This document shows positions 1 to 10,674 of a stretch of 64,000 nt of DNA, one piece after another (within the stretch, counting starts at the first letter, position 1; each line of letters opens with the position of its first letter). The stretch spans positions 1,612,001-1,676,000 of the forward strand of contig NW_004457723.1 in NCBI RefSeq assembly GCF_000203815.1. Direction: 5' to 3'. The position numbers were made by a program, and so were the translations under genes. The notes below the pieces were generated by a model. That model was not told the origin of the DNA, searched no databases, and saw only the letters and a program-made list of their open reading frames with translations. Origin of the DNA: Cavenderia fasciculata (taxonomy: Eukaryota; Evosea; Eumycetozoa; Acytosteliales; Cavenderiaceae).

Positions 1-2
1 CA

Positions 3-3000
3 GTCATCGATATCCTCTCACTTACCAACTATCTCCCACTGTTTTTCAAGATTCTTCTCGCACAATTTGATCCAACGGTCATGTTTGATGAACTTCTCAA
101 GAGAAACAATGATTTAACACCTCGAGAGACATCAGCCAGACACATATGGGTCAATAGTGTTGCCATTGCCATTGGTTCAAACAACAATTCATATCTCTAC
201 CACATGGTTGACAATAACCCATTCTTGGTCGCTGGACAATGGTATCCTGCATGTGAAGGTCTATTCAGAGACTGTGGTATGCAGTACGATATGGGTACCA
301 CCATGAAAATAGAGTGTATGAGTGAGAGCTACCTCAACAAATACTTGATTGCCGTCACTTTTTGGAGTTCTTTTGCATGGTACGGTTCAATTTGCGACCA
401 AGGAGTTTACGAAAAGTTGATGTCCTCAAAACTTCATTTTGTCAACGATGAAGACTTTTTGGACCCCAAACGCAAAAACGGCGGCCCTACCCACAAAAAA
501 TTTATCGACTTTATCAACCATCGTGCAACCACATCGTTTAACGAAATCATTGGCACCAAAGAAATCATCGACGACAAGATCGAGACTGACCATTTCGTGT
601 CTGAATTGCTCTACAGCATTTGGAACGATTGTTACGACTCACCTGCTCCTCATAAAAAGTCAACCTTTGCAAATCGAGCTGAAGTGGTCGTCTATGAAAA
701 CTATCTCACTGAAATGATCAAGAATGTCAAATCACAATACACACAACTCAAAGCAGATCGTCTACAAGTTTATTTTGCCAACAGCCTCATCACATCAGTT
801 CGTCAAAACCTCACCAACGTATTTTCATCACCACTCTATGAATACCAATCAATCTTTAACAACTTGTTCGAACAGTTTGTTATTGAAGAAAGTCAACCAG
901 ACGGGTCACCCAAGGATATGGACCTGTTAATGTATTTCACAAAGAATGTATCAGCTATTTGCATCAGCAAATATTTCAAGAATCTGATTCGTTTCCTCAA
1001 GTTGTTCTATCAAATGTTTGCAAGAAGATTACCAGAGAATTATACAAACAATACAATCTCGGAATGTATGGAATATCTCACGAATCAAAAAATTGAAGAT
1101 GAATCCAACATTGAAGAAATGACCAAATCATGGGAAGAATTGAAATCAAGTTGGATTGAAATCACCAAACATCTCAATGTTCTAGAAGGTGGTTGTCGTG
1201 CTCGTCCAGAATACGAAAAGATCATTCCACCAATCGATGATACCACACTAGTCAGTCAACTAATCAACATGCCAGAGCTTAAAAATGGAGGTGGTGAAAT
1301 TATTAGACTGATTAACAATTGGATGACCGATACCCAAGGAAAAGTTGTCTCAAAGATAACTATTGCTCCAAAGTCAGCCCTATTTGAATCTATTCTCGAA
1401 AAAATGATGGATAGATTGGAAACAATGGATATTGGTGAAATTCCATTCGACTATGGAGACAACTATCTCTTGTTGGGATCCAACTTTGAAGTTGCAGACT
1501 ATCAAAAGTTCCTCATCGAATCAGTCTCTCATTACCACCAATTCCAACGAACCAATTTCCATCCAAACTTGGCACTTATTCAACAAAAGTTGATCTACAA
1601 ATTTGCATCTGGAAAGAGTACTGGTCGACAACTCAAGAACTTTACTGGTGAATTCCCATTCAAAAGAGTTACTGAAAACAAAGATCAAACCATTGAAAAG
1701 CTTCCACACTCTCGACTCGTTCCAGAACCAATCAAAAACTTGATAGATATGAAAGATCAATTGGAATCAAAGCTCTATGCTCATGAAATCGTCACATCAA
1801 CATGTATCCCAATCACAGCTACATGTCGATCTAAATTGAGTTCAGTCAAGTTGGAATCATTTGCCAGTAGTTTGGTATCAACCATTACTCGATTGGTTCA
1901 CAAAGAAAAGGATGCTGAAGATATCGGTCTTCCAATCATGCATTTCAACTCAAAGTTTGGAATTGACAACACCAACATCCCATCTCAGGTCACTAAATTG
2001 TTGGAGAGCATTAAGATCAACAACATCAAGACATTGGCAGACATTGTAATTCAAGGATATCTATCTTATGGTTATTTGTACTCAAATGTAACCAAAGAAC
2101 CAACTGATCCAAATCCAGACTTCATTGACCAGCTAAATACCATGAAGAGTTATTATATTACAGCCATCAGTGGTGGTGGATTAGAGATACACAAAGGTAT
2201 CCAATATCTCAAAGGTATTGTTCAAGATTTATGTTCTCAAGACTGTATCAATGATATCAAAAAGTCACAACCAGACCATCACCTCAAACTCTTATTCTCA
2301 CATATCAACAACTCAAGTATGCCATTGGATATCATCAAAGTTGAAGAGATGACATCACCAACTCTTCCAATGTCATACTATGCATACTTTATGAGAACAT
2401 TACATGAAATCCTTTCAATTCTCTATTTGGATTCTCAAAACAGTCAAAACCAAATCAAAGAATACAACGAACCTTTTATCACTCAATTCAACGATCACAC
2501 AAAGAAACTAAAAGAAAAAGAAGAGGAAGAGAAAAACAAACAACAGCTCGATAAATCTGATCAAGACGAAAAAGAATTAACAATCGAGGAAAAACAAGAC
2601 CAAGATCAAGAGGAAGAAGAAGAAGAGGAAGAGCTTATAGAAGATAAGAAAAATCCGGGCAAAATCAATTTCAACTTTTATGTCAACAACTATTGTTTCT
2701 TGGATGATGATGGTGATGATACCAAGGAAGAAGAGGAGGAGGAAGTTATCGAAAATGAATTCAATTTTAGTCTCAGACCAATTCTTCCAATCAAGAATGT
2801 AGACATTGTTCATTGTCTATTCAATTGGATCAGATATGCCAATCACAACATCCCAATGATGATCTCCAAACAAAAAGACTTGGGACCACTCTCCTCACTC
2901 TTTCAAAGATTCTGGTCAAGATGTCAAAAGAACCAAACATCTCCCATCGATATCTCTAAACTCTATCTCCAATTCCCAACTGGAGCCTTCACGTTGTCAG

Positions 3001-4932
3001 GTGATTTATTGATTCAACTATTGGCAATACTCGCTCAAATGGAAAATGATAATGGTATCAAGAAACTTTACAGTGCAAAGATTCAATCGATTTGTGGTAA
3101 ATGTAAAGCAACAGTTCCAGACAGTCAAAGAAATGAAAGCATGCTCTTTGAAAGAGTATTACCATTACGTCAAGATACCAATGTCCAAGATCTAATCAAA
3201 GACATTGTCAAAGATCAAAGTTCAAATACATTCTTGTAAGTTAATCTCGTCGACGGGGAATATAATGCTTTAAAGAAGAAATATTCTAACATTTTTTTTC
3301 TCCTTTTTTTACTTTAGCTGCAAATACTGTGGAACATATAAAGCTCCAGCAGTCAAACAATTAATGGAAGCTCCACAATATTTGTTTGTCAGTTTCAAGA
3401 GATATAATGATGAAAAGGAAAAACATCATTTACAATATCAAGAAACTATTAAATTGAATGAATACTATAATTCCTCTGGAATGAGATACATGTATAATAT
3501 TCAATCAATTCTCGTATGTATTTTAAATATCAAAATATCATAATTATTTATTTATTTATTTACTAAAAATTATCATTTATGATTCTAGTGCCGTGAAAAG
3601 AACCTAAACAGAAATGAAGAACCAGTATTATATATCAAACATCGAGAACAAGATATTCATCTTAGATGTGCAACCACTAACAGTGTGATTACGTCAAACA
3701 TTGAAGAGAGTCTATCAAGAAATTGTGTGTTGTTGATTTATGAAAAGGTACACGAGCACAAGATATCAACTCCAGAAGCCGCCACACCCATTGTCGATGA
3801 AGTACCAGAGAAATTGAAAAGACCAACCTTCAATCCTCCAAAGAAACAACAACCAATTGTTGATGCAAGCTTCCAACCTGGTTATTTGGCCGTTTACGAT
3901 CCTCATTCAACAGAACAACAGCAAAGAGGTGATACACCTGCTGTACAGCAGTACCAGGATAATCCAAATCGCACTGTCACTCCAATCCCAGCTACCCTCC
4001 CAACAAACAGTACCCCCAACACTGTTAATATGACGTTGACCCAAACCAAACCAACCCCTCAAGTCGGACTGACGCAATCAATTGTTGATGGTACCAAGGA
4101 TGCACATTTCCAACCAGGCTATCTTTCAGTAAACGACCAACTTTTCCCAGGAGGAGATAAACCAAAAACCAACCCACAACAAGATATTTCTTCCTCTTCC
4201 AAACCAAGTCATCTACGATCCACTTCGACACTCCACTTAATATTTAAAAATGAAGAGCTCTTTGATTGGATCAAAACTACCCTCAAAAATGACGCCTGTG
4301 TGAATGATTTCATTTCAGATCTACAAAAAGAAGGCATTGACACATTTGAAAAGTTGTTTTCAGCAATGGACCAAGATCTCGAGAAGATAAAATCTAAATT
4401 CTCATCTCGTTTGAAAGTAGCCAAATTCAAATTTATTTGGAGAGATGCCGAGACACGACGTCAACAAAGACCCAAGGTTTTCGGAAATGAAGATATATTT
4501 AATTGGATCAGAGCATACCTTCCAAATGAAAACAATATTGACCAAATTATCATGGATCTCGAAAGCAATTCTATAGACACCTTTGATATTTTGTTTGCAT
4601 TTATGGACGAAGATTGGAATGGTATTCAATCTAAATTCTCATCTCGTTTGTCTCAAAACCATTTCAATCTCATTTGGAACAACGCTGAGGAACGACGCCA
4701 GCAACGAACGCCAATTCCAGGCCACCAAGAATTCATGGAATGGGTTAACACTATTGGTTTCAGCAAGTCCTCATTGCCTCAAATTCATGAAGTCCTCGAT
4801 GAGCTTGGTGTTGACGATTACCCAATCCTCGAGGGTGAATTGGAAGATTTATCAGACTCTGGTAATTTATCAGTCTTTAGTTTAGCTCATCGTCTATTAT
4901 TCAAATCTGCTTACAATAGAACCATTTTCTAA
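3..4932 (+). CDS. C-terminal part of a large ubiquitin-specific-protease-like protein with C-terminal repeats (5' end outside window)
   Basis: The frame is open to the left edge, so the start lies upstream. Exons: 3-3235, 3318-3513, 3589-4932; both introns are GT-AG and keep the frame, giving about 1,590 visible residues. The first ~880 residues I do not recognise; an Asp/Glu/Lys-rich linker follows. The part encoded at about 2780-3760 matches the C-terminal half of a USP (UCH) fold: the zinc-finger pairs CGKC and CKYC, the strand LFVSFKRY and the end LLIYEK. The GHY-type catalytic His motif, expected before LYIK, reads EEPVLYIK, and I see no Asn-x-Cys box upstream, so protease activity is doubtful. 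The tail (about 4240-4932) has two clear copies and one diverged copy of a ~75-residue repeat containing KFSSRL and E/R-RRQQR. Likely a scaffold of the ubiquitin system; function inferred only from fold. Confidence 0.75.
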
Positions 4933-5052
4933 TAAGATTCCCAATCAATAAAAATAAATATATAATGTTTTACAATTAATGTTTTATTATAATAAATTTT
5001 ATTGTTGTATTAATCAAATAAGTAAACTATTATTATCTATAAGTTATCAAAA

Positions 5053-7447
5053 TTAATTCTTTTTCCAAATTTTTGATAATCTTTTTAAAAAACCTATATT
5101 ATTATTATTATTATTATTATTATTTACTTTATCTTGATTTGATAATTTAAGTTGTATTGATTCCAAGTATTCTAAAGTGTAAACTTGGTTTACTTTGTGT
5201 ATCATATTCTTATCAAAGTGGGGTAGGAGATGAGATGGATCATTGAAAAGGTTGAATAAGAATTGAATACATTCGTATCTGACAGTAATTTCTTTTATAC
5301 ACTGTTCTCTTGATATTTCTTCAGCATTGCTGTGGTCATGTATGAATTTTGCCACCTCTATGTGTCCGTATTTAATAGAATAAACAAAGGTCATAGAGGT
5401 ACCTCTGTAATTTGTGTTGGTGTAGATATATTGGATGGATTTATAGTCACCAGATGCTGCAATAATATCGATGCAGTGGGGTGTTAGGTGACAACAATCA
5501 TGTTGGTGAAGGAATCGAATGATATGGTATGTAACTGGGTTGAACCTGCTCCTAATATTACGACAAAGAACCTTCACATACTTTTCAGTGTTACCTCGGA
5601 AGACATTGTTGTCTAGACTGTACAAAAACGATACAATCTCGAGCGATGGTGTCCCTCGTACAACCAAGTCTCTTAGAGCCTCGGGGTTTAGAAGTTCTCG
5701 GTATTGGTCGAGAACCCAAACCAACATGGAGAAATGTGAGTTGTCGATCAACTCTAGCACACATTTACCAATAAATTCATTCGAGAGTGGATCCTGTATT
5801 TTGTCATTATGATCCTTGACGAGTGGAGAAATATCCTTGAACGTTTGGAATCCAAAATAACCCATCATCCAGGTCATAAGTTCCATGTTGCCTCTTTTCG
5901 CTACCAAAGCAAATAATGAATGACTATCGACCGATGGATTCCTGCTGTATGGTGTAAGATTATTTTCCAATAAATATTTTGCTACTGAACTATAGTCTCC
6001 CTAAAAATAATTAATAAATTAATAAATTAATTCTTTTGTTTTTTCTTTTTTTTTTTTAATCTTATTACCTTTCCTTTACTACAAACAAAAGCAATTGATT
6101 GATCAGGTAAATCAAATTGAAGATTTTTAATCAAAAAGTCTACAACTTCAAGATGTCCGTTGATGGTAGCATTATGAAAAGTGGTAGAGTCTAGATAACA
6201 TGATGTTCTTTCCACAATGTACTTTACAAGATTTAAATGACCCGCCGAGCATGCAGCAGACATTGCCGATTCTGTGCATGGTTCTGATCTATTCTCGTGC
6301 ATGTAAGAATAAATATCCAAATATCCGTTACCTGCTATATATGACATTGTCGATGGATTGGTTGGAATGGTAAGTTGTTGTTCCAAATAAATGAGAATAT
6401 CCAAGTTGGCCATATAGTCAAAGGCAAACCCAGACACTGAATTCTCTCCAAATCGTGTGTAATAGAGTTTAACAAGGTCCAAAGAGTTTAATCGCACTGC
6501 AATGTCTACAAACTTGACATTCAACAATACCTCTCCAGGTAATAATCGCTTTGGAATATTATCTATCAATAATTTTGAAATATCATATTTATCTTTTAAA
6601 CTACCTTTACCATTTAATCTTGAAATAACAAATAAATTAATTAATTAAAATAAATAAAAAAATAGATAAATAAATAAATAAATAAATAAATTATAATTAT
6701 AACTTACATATTTAATAATGCAATAGTTTTGAACTTTAAAGATGGATAATGTTTGAGTAAATATACAACAATGCATGTATGACCATTAAAACAAGCAATT
6801 TCAAAGGCATTTTGAGTGATTTTAATTTTATGGACGGTGTTTAGATAGTGGAGGATGTGTTCATGGCCATACTCGCATGCCATCAATGCAGTGGCTGCAG
6901 AGGGAAGGATACCCAGCTCGTTGACGACGTACTCGAGACACTCTAGATTACCACCTGCAGCGATATTATGAGCAAACCAAAAAGGTGAGCCTGTGCAATC
7001 CTTGCTCGTTTGGTCAGGCACATCATTGGTTTGGTCAACCTGATCGAATATGGTCAATGAAAGTGTATGACGAGGGTAGAGAGGAAACCTCCTAACTATC
7101 TCTTTTAGTATCTTTACATCTCTACAGTGTCTAAGAATAGATGGTACTGCTTTAAATGCCAATATAAAAGTATCATCATGTTTTAGTTTTGAATACAATA
7201 ACTTTAAACTTCTTTGATTAAAGTTGTCTTTAGACTTTTGATCATTATCATCATCATCATTATTATCATGTGATGACCTAAGATCTACTTTAAAATATGA
7301 TACTATATAACTTGGAAGAGATTGAAAACTATGTTTGGGTTGATTGAAGCTGATGGTTGCATGTATCTCTGGTATTGATTGAAATATCTTTCTAACTATA
7401 ACCTTGTTACCAAATACAAATTGAAAGGTTCTATAATCTACTGACAT
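5053..7447 (-). CDS. Dictyostelid ankyrin-type repeat protein (three exons)
   Basis: Three minus-strand exons, 7447-6708, 6618-6069 and 6000-5053, join in frame through introns with GTAAG and GTAAT donors and AAG/TAG acceptors, giving 745 residues. The start is the ATG at 7447 (MSVDYRTFQFVFGNKVI), matching the usual family opening, a short 'FRNKYL'-like head before the repeats. Diverged ankyrin-like units recur, for example AAGGNLECLEYVV, ACEYGHEHILHYL, ACFNGHTCIVVYLL, ACSAGHLNLVKYI and ATINGHLEVVDFLI. There is no signal peptide or membrane segment. Length and architecture match the 747-residue protein at 22386-24629. A role in protein binding is inferred from the repeats; no substrate is indicated. 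The C-terminus has a short poly-Asn tract. Confidence 0.85.
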
Positions 7448-7488
7448 GTCTTTAATCTATCTATCTATCTATATATATATAGACTTAA

Positions 7489-7537
<49 letters not shown>

Positions 7538-7643
7538 CATGATGATAAATTTGTGTTATATCAATGATCATTGTTCGTTTGTGGATCTTTTTTTGAGGAC
7601 TAAATCGATTTGGAAATTACTGAGTACAGTTATTATTAATAAT

Positions 7644-8336
7644 TTAGTAGTGGTCTTGTTTATTCTTCTTGTGATTATATCTATTCTTTTTTCCTCCACC
7701 TTGGTAGTTATTATTATTACTATTATTATTACGCTTATTATTATTATGAATATTGTTATTATTATTATTATCATTTTGATTGTCACCCATTGATTCTTGT
7801 TCGATACTATTTGTCTCTTCAGTAAATCTATTATTATTATTTTGATTGTTATTATTTCTATTAAATTTAATTGATCTATTATTGTTATTGTTATTGTTAT
7901 AATTGTTGTTGTTGTTATTATAATTATTTTGATTATTATGATGTTTATTGGTTGTATATGTTTGTTGATGGCTGTGATGTTGATGTTGATGTTGTTCAGC
8001 AGGTAATAATAATTTTCTAAGTTGATCTGGTATTAATTGAGGTCTCTTTTTGAGTGCATACACCAATCCACTCAATATAGCAATGTTACCTGCAACGGCA
8101 CTAAAGTATACATTCTTGAATGATTGTTTGGCTCGTTTGTGTTTGAATTGTTCCATGGCCCACATGCCACCGATCCAACCACCTGCCAATGCAGTCAATT
8201 GCAGTGTACTCTCTCTGACACGCCATTTATGTTGAATGGCTTGTTGCTTGTCATAGTAGAACATGTATGCTGCTCCTGCATTCACTCCTACTCCGTAGGT
8301 TGTAATGATTGCCATTGGTCCTTTTAATAGATTCAT
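7644..8336 (-). CDS. DUF1294 family membrane protein with low-complexity tail
   Basis: A single exon of 230 residues. Residues ~20-95 carry the DUF1294 signature: YYDKQQAIQHKWRVRES followed by GGWIGGMWAMEQFKHKRAKQSF, then a hydrophobic stretch. The family is a small membrane domain best known from bacteria, of unknown function. Residues ~112-230 are a His/Gln/Asn-rich tail (long Asn runs, ending in Lys-rich sequence), typical of dictyostelid expansions. It is transcribed divergently from the GGDEF gene at 9299, with about 960 bp between the two starts. The stretch 7446-7643 downstream is mostly AAT/ATT repeats. The domain call is firm; function is unknown. Confidence 0.8.
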   Translation of the reverse strand: MNLLKGPMAIITTYGVGVNAGAAYMFYYDKQQAIQHKWRVRESTLQLTALAGGWIGGMWAMEQFKHKRAKQSFKNVYFSAVAGNIAILSGLVYALKKRPQLIPDQLRKLLLPAEQHQHQHHSHQQTYTTNKHHNNQNNYNNNNNNYNNNNNNNRSIKFNRNNNNQNNNNRFTEETNSIEQESMGDNQNDNNNNNNIHNNNKRNNNSNNNNYQGGGKKNRYNHKKNKQDHY

Positions 8337-9298
8337 CTTTCTCTCTTTCTCTCTCTATCTAATTATATCTATCCTATCCTCGCACTCACACTATTTCTCT
8401 TTTTATATAAAGTAAGTACTTTGGTTTGTAGTAAGTATCTTTCTGAACAATAGAGATTTGATTTACATTGTTCAAAGAAGAACTTCTCATTAAAAAAACG
8501 AGCGAAACATGATCGATCTCAAACATACAACAATTCATTTAAATTAGCATTACTCTTAATCTCTTATACCAAAAGAAGCAACAAACAAATTCTCGTCATC
8601 TCTAAGAGATATTCCCTCTCCTCTCTCTCTATATATATATTACCACACACGATCAGAGTAGATTAAATTTGAACTTAACACACAATTGTATAAACACCGC
8701 ACCCTCCTTATTTTTTTTTGTCTAATAAGTTTGGTGGTGTGTATTTTAAAACAACAACTCATCAATGTCAATGATCACCAATCATTAAAGTCGTTGTTGA
8801 CAGTTTTGAGTAAAGGTATCATTATGCACACCGGTGGTAGTAGATATATATCATCATCGGCCAGCATAGCAGATCATTTTAACAATTACACAATTTCATT
8901 CATTCGATCATTGGTATCATCAATCACTACTACAGATATGGATACCATTTCATTCTATTCTTGATCAAACATAGAAGTAGTTTAAATATGGTAATCACTG
9001 ATCATTGGAATATTATCATTTACCAAAGCGAGAAGATGCTTAAAAATGGTAATCATTGGTATGTTTTCATGTACCCAAAACTAGAACATGTTTAAATAAG
9101 GTAATTAAAATGATCATCTATCAGTTCCACCGATAATTATTAATATTGATGCCCATCCTCTTTTCATGCAACCGTTTAGTATAAATAGAGCAATTTTCGA
9201 TTCATTATTTAAATCACAAATCAAACAATCAACAGTTTAACAACTAATTAAATTCACAACAACTACCATACACACTAATAATAATAATAATATTAAAA
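8337..9298. promoter_or_regulatory. Divergent intergenic region; 5' flank of GGDEF copy 1 (duplicated)
   Basis: From about 8560 this stretch is shared with 20525-21235 upstream of GGDEF copy 2, with small indels that are not multiples of three, so it is non-coding. It holds repeated short elements (GGTAATCA, TTTAAATA-GGTAAT) and a TATA-like AGTATAAATAGAGC near 9179-9192, about 110 bp before the ATG, conserved in both copies. The high conservation may reflect shared regulation or simply recent duplication. Confidence 0.5.
9179..9192 (+). promoter_or_regulatory. TATA-like box of GGDEF copy 1
   Basis: AGTATAAATAGAGC lies about 110 bp before the ATG. The same motif precedes copy 2 near 21117-21130, where the base after GAGC differs. 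Position and sequence fit a core promoter; inferred from sequence only. Confidence 0.45.
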
Positions 9299-10285
9299 AT
9301 GGCAATTGAAATCATCAACTTTAACCAACTCATCCAAAGACAATCTTCTTTGGATAGATTCCCAACCACACTATTCCCAACCAACTATTTCTACATTGCT
9401 TTTTGTATCATTGTCTTCCTATACACCATCCAAAAGCGTGACAAGAAGTCATCAAGTCGCTTTATGGAAATACTCTCATCCAATCAATCAATAAGTATTT
9501 TAGAAATCAACTTTAATAACCGTATTGTCAGAACCAATAATAGTTCAGTATCACTCGAACAATTCTGTCAATCATACGTCATCGATTCAATCACCCTCCA
9601 AAACAACATCATCTCATCAATGAATCAATTCTCTCCAAGTGACGTACAAATCAAGAGCAAGAGCTGCTCTTCATACTATCGTCTCACTGGAAAGTACGAT
9701 GCTTCGACCAATGTCTTCCAAGGAATCATGATTGACAACACTCAAGAGAAACAACAACTCAACAAGCTCAAGAACACCTTGACTCACGATGCACTCACCG
9801 GTCTCCAAAATAGATACCATCTCAACAACAAGATCCAAAAGTTTTGTGCCAAGTCTTCATCAGAACAATGCTCAATCTATTTCATTGATCTCAACAAATT
9901 CAAACAAATCAACGATACCCACGGACACGACAATGGTGATGTTGTCCTCAGATCAGTTGCCGATCGCTTCCAACAATTCGCCGACGAATCAGTTCTCCCA
10001 GTCCGCCTTTCTGGCGACGAATTCCTCATTGTCAAGCGCAATGTAGAATCAAACACACAAGCTGACCAATTTATCTCCAGCTACCTCTCAAGTGTCCAAT
10101 GCGACACTGTCCAACTCAACAACTCAACGTCAATCAAAGTAACTCTTTCCTTTGGAGGTGTTGTATTCAACAAATCACAATCAACTCAAACCGATAAGTT
10201 GATTAAATGTGCCGATGAAAGAATGTATCAAATGAAAAAGAACCTTTTACCAAACGGCAACTCTACCGTTACCTTTACTGCTTAA
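9299..10285 (+). CDS. dgcA: GGDEF-domain protein, probable diguanylate cyclase (DgcA-like), copy 1
   Basis: A single exon of 328 residues. One membrane segment lies at about residues 29-46 (FYIAFCIIVFLYTI), followed by a ~100-residue region and a GGDEF domain at about 155-320. Visible motifs are LTHDALTGLQNRYHL, the metal-binding FIDLNKFKQINDTHGH and the signature RLSGDEF, in which Ser replaces the first Gly. There is no RxxD product-inhibition site before the signature. Family members make cyclic di-GMP from two GTP. In Dictyostelium, DgcA and c-di-GMP trigger stalk-cell differentiation, which suggests the role here. A near-identical paralogue lies at 21236-22201. Relative to it this copy has in-frame N-terminal insertions (IQRQSS against QRQS, plus TTLFP), consistent with selection to keep the frame. 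The symbol is given by family resemblance. Confidence 0.85.
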   Translation: MAIEIINFNQLIQRQSSLDRFPTTLFPTNYFYIAFCIIVFLYTIQKRDKKSSSRFMEILSSNQSISILEINFNNRIVRTNNSSVSLEQFCQSYVIDSITLQNNIISSMNQFSPSDVQIKSKSCSSYYRLTGKYDASTNVFQGIMIDNTQEKQQLNKLKNTLTHDALTGLQNRYHLNNKIQKFCAKSSSEQCSIYFIDLNKFKQINDTHGHDNGDVVLRSVADRFQQFADESVLPVRLSGDEFLIVKRNVESNTQADQFISSYLSSVQCDTVQLNNSTSIKVTLSFGGVVFNKSQSTQTDKLIKCADERMYQMKKNLLPNGNSTVTFTA

Positions 10286-10467
10286 ATTAATAAATATTAA
10301 ATAATAACAAAAAAAAAAAAAGTAGTGTACTTTTTTTTTTCTAAACACCTAAAATACTTGTCTTCTTTATTCTTTTTATATTAATTGTGCCAATAACAAA
10401 GTGACTTTCATAAAAGTAAAAACCAATTATTGTTGACGCCCTCTCTCTCTCTAGTTTGTTCTGATTT

Positions 10468-10509
10468 ACACCCACTATCTTTTGTTTGCAAAATTGGTTT
10501 TTTTTGCAA
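10468..10509 (+). repeat. Left terminal inverted repeat of the pogo-like element
   Basis: It starts ACACCCACT and ends GGTTTTTTTTGCAA. It matches the reverse complement of 12656-12697 along 42 bp except for three adjacent positions after ACACCCACT (ATC here, TGT in the other arm). Confidence 0.85.
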
Positions 10510-10674
10510 TGAGTAATTTAATTTCTTTAAGTCAAACATCTACTATGGCAGTTACGGGTAGTAGTTGGAGTACAAGATTAAAATAAATAATAGAAAAGTT
10601 TTTTACAGCAAATGAATGTCATTATTATATTCAGCACATATATATAGATATTATTGGTATAAGATAAAGTCAAA

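Noticed and set aside
7446-7793. 115-codon Leu/Ile-rich plus-strand ORF
   Set aside because: It comes from ATT repeats and overlaps the tail of the DUF1294 gene on the other strand.
8686-8964. 92-codon plus-strand ORF upstream of GGDEF copy 1
   Set aside because: It has a TTG start, and the matching stretch upstream of copy 2 carries indels that break the frame, so it is conserved flank rather than a gene.
10600-10612. TTACAGCAA, resembling part of the dictyostelid class I RNA motif
   Set aside because: Only a fragment matches, there is no paired 5' stem, and it lies within the pogo element.
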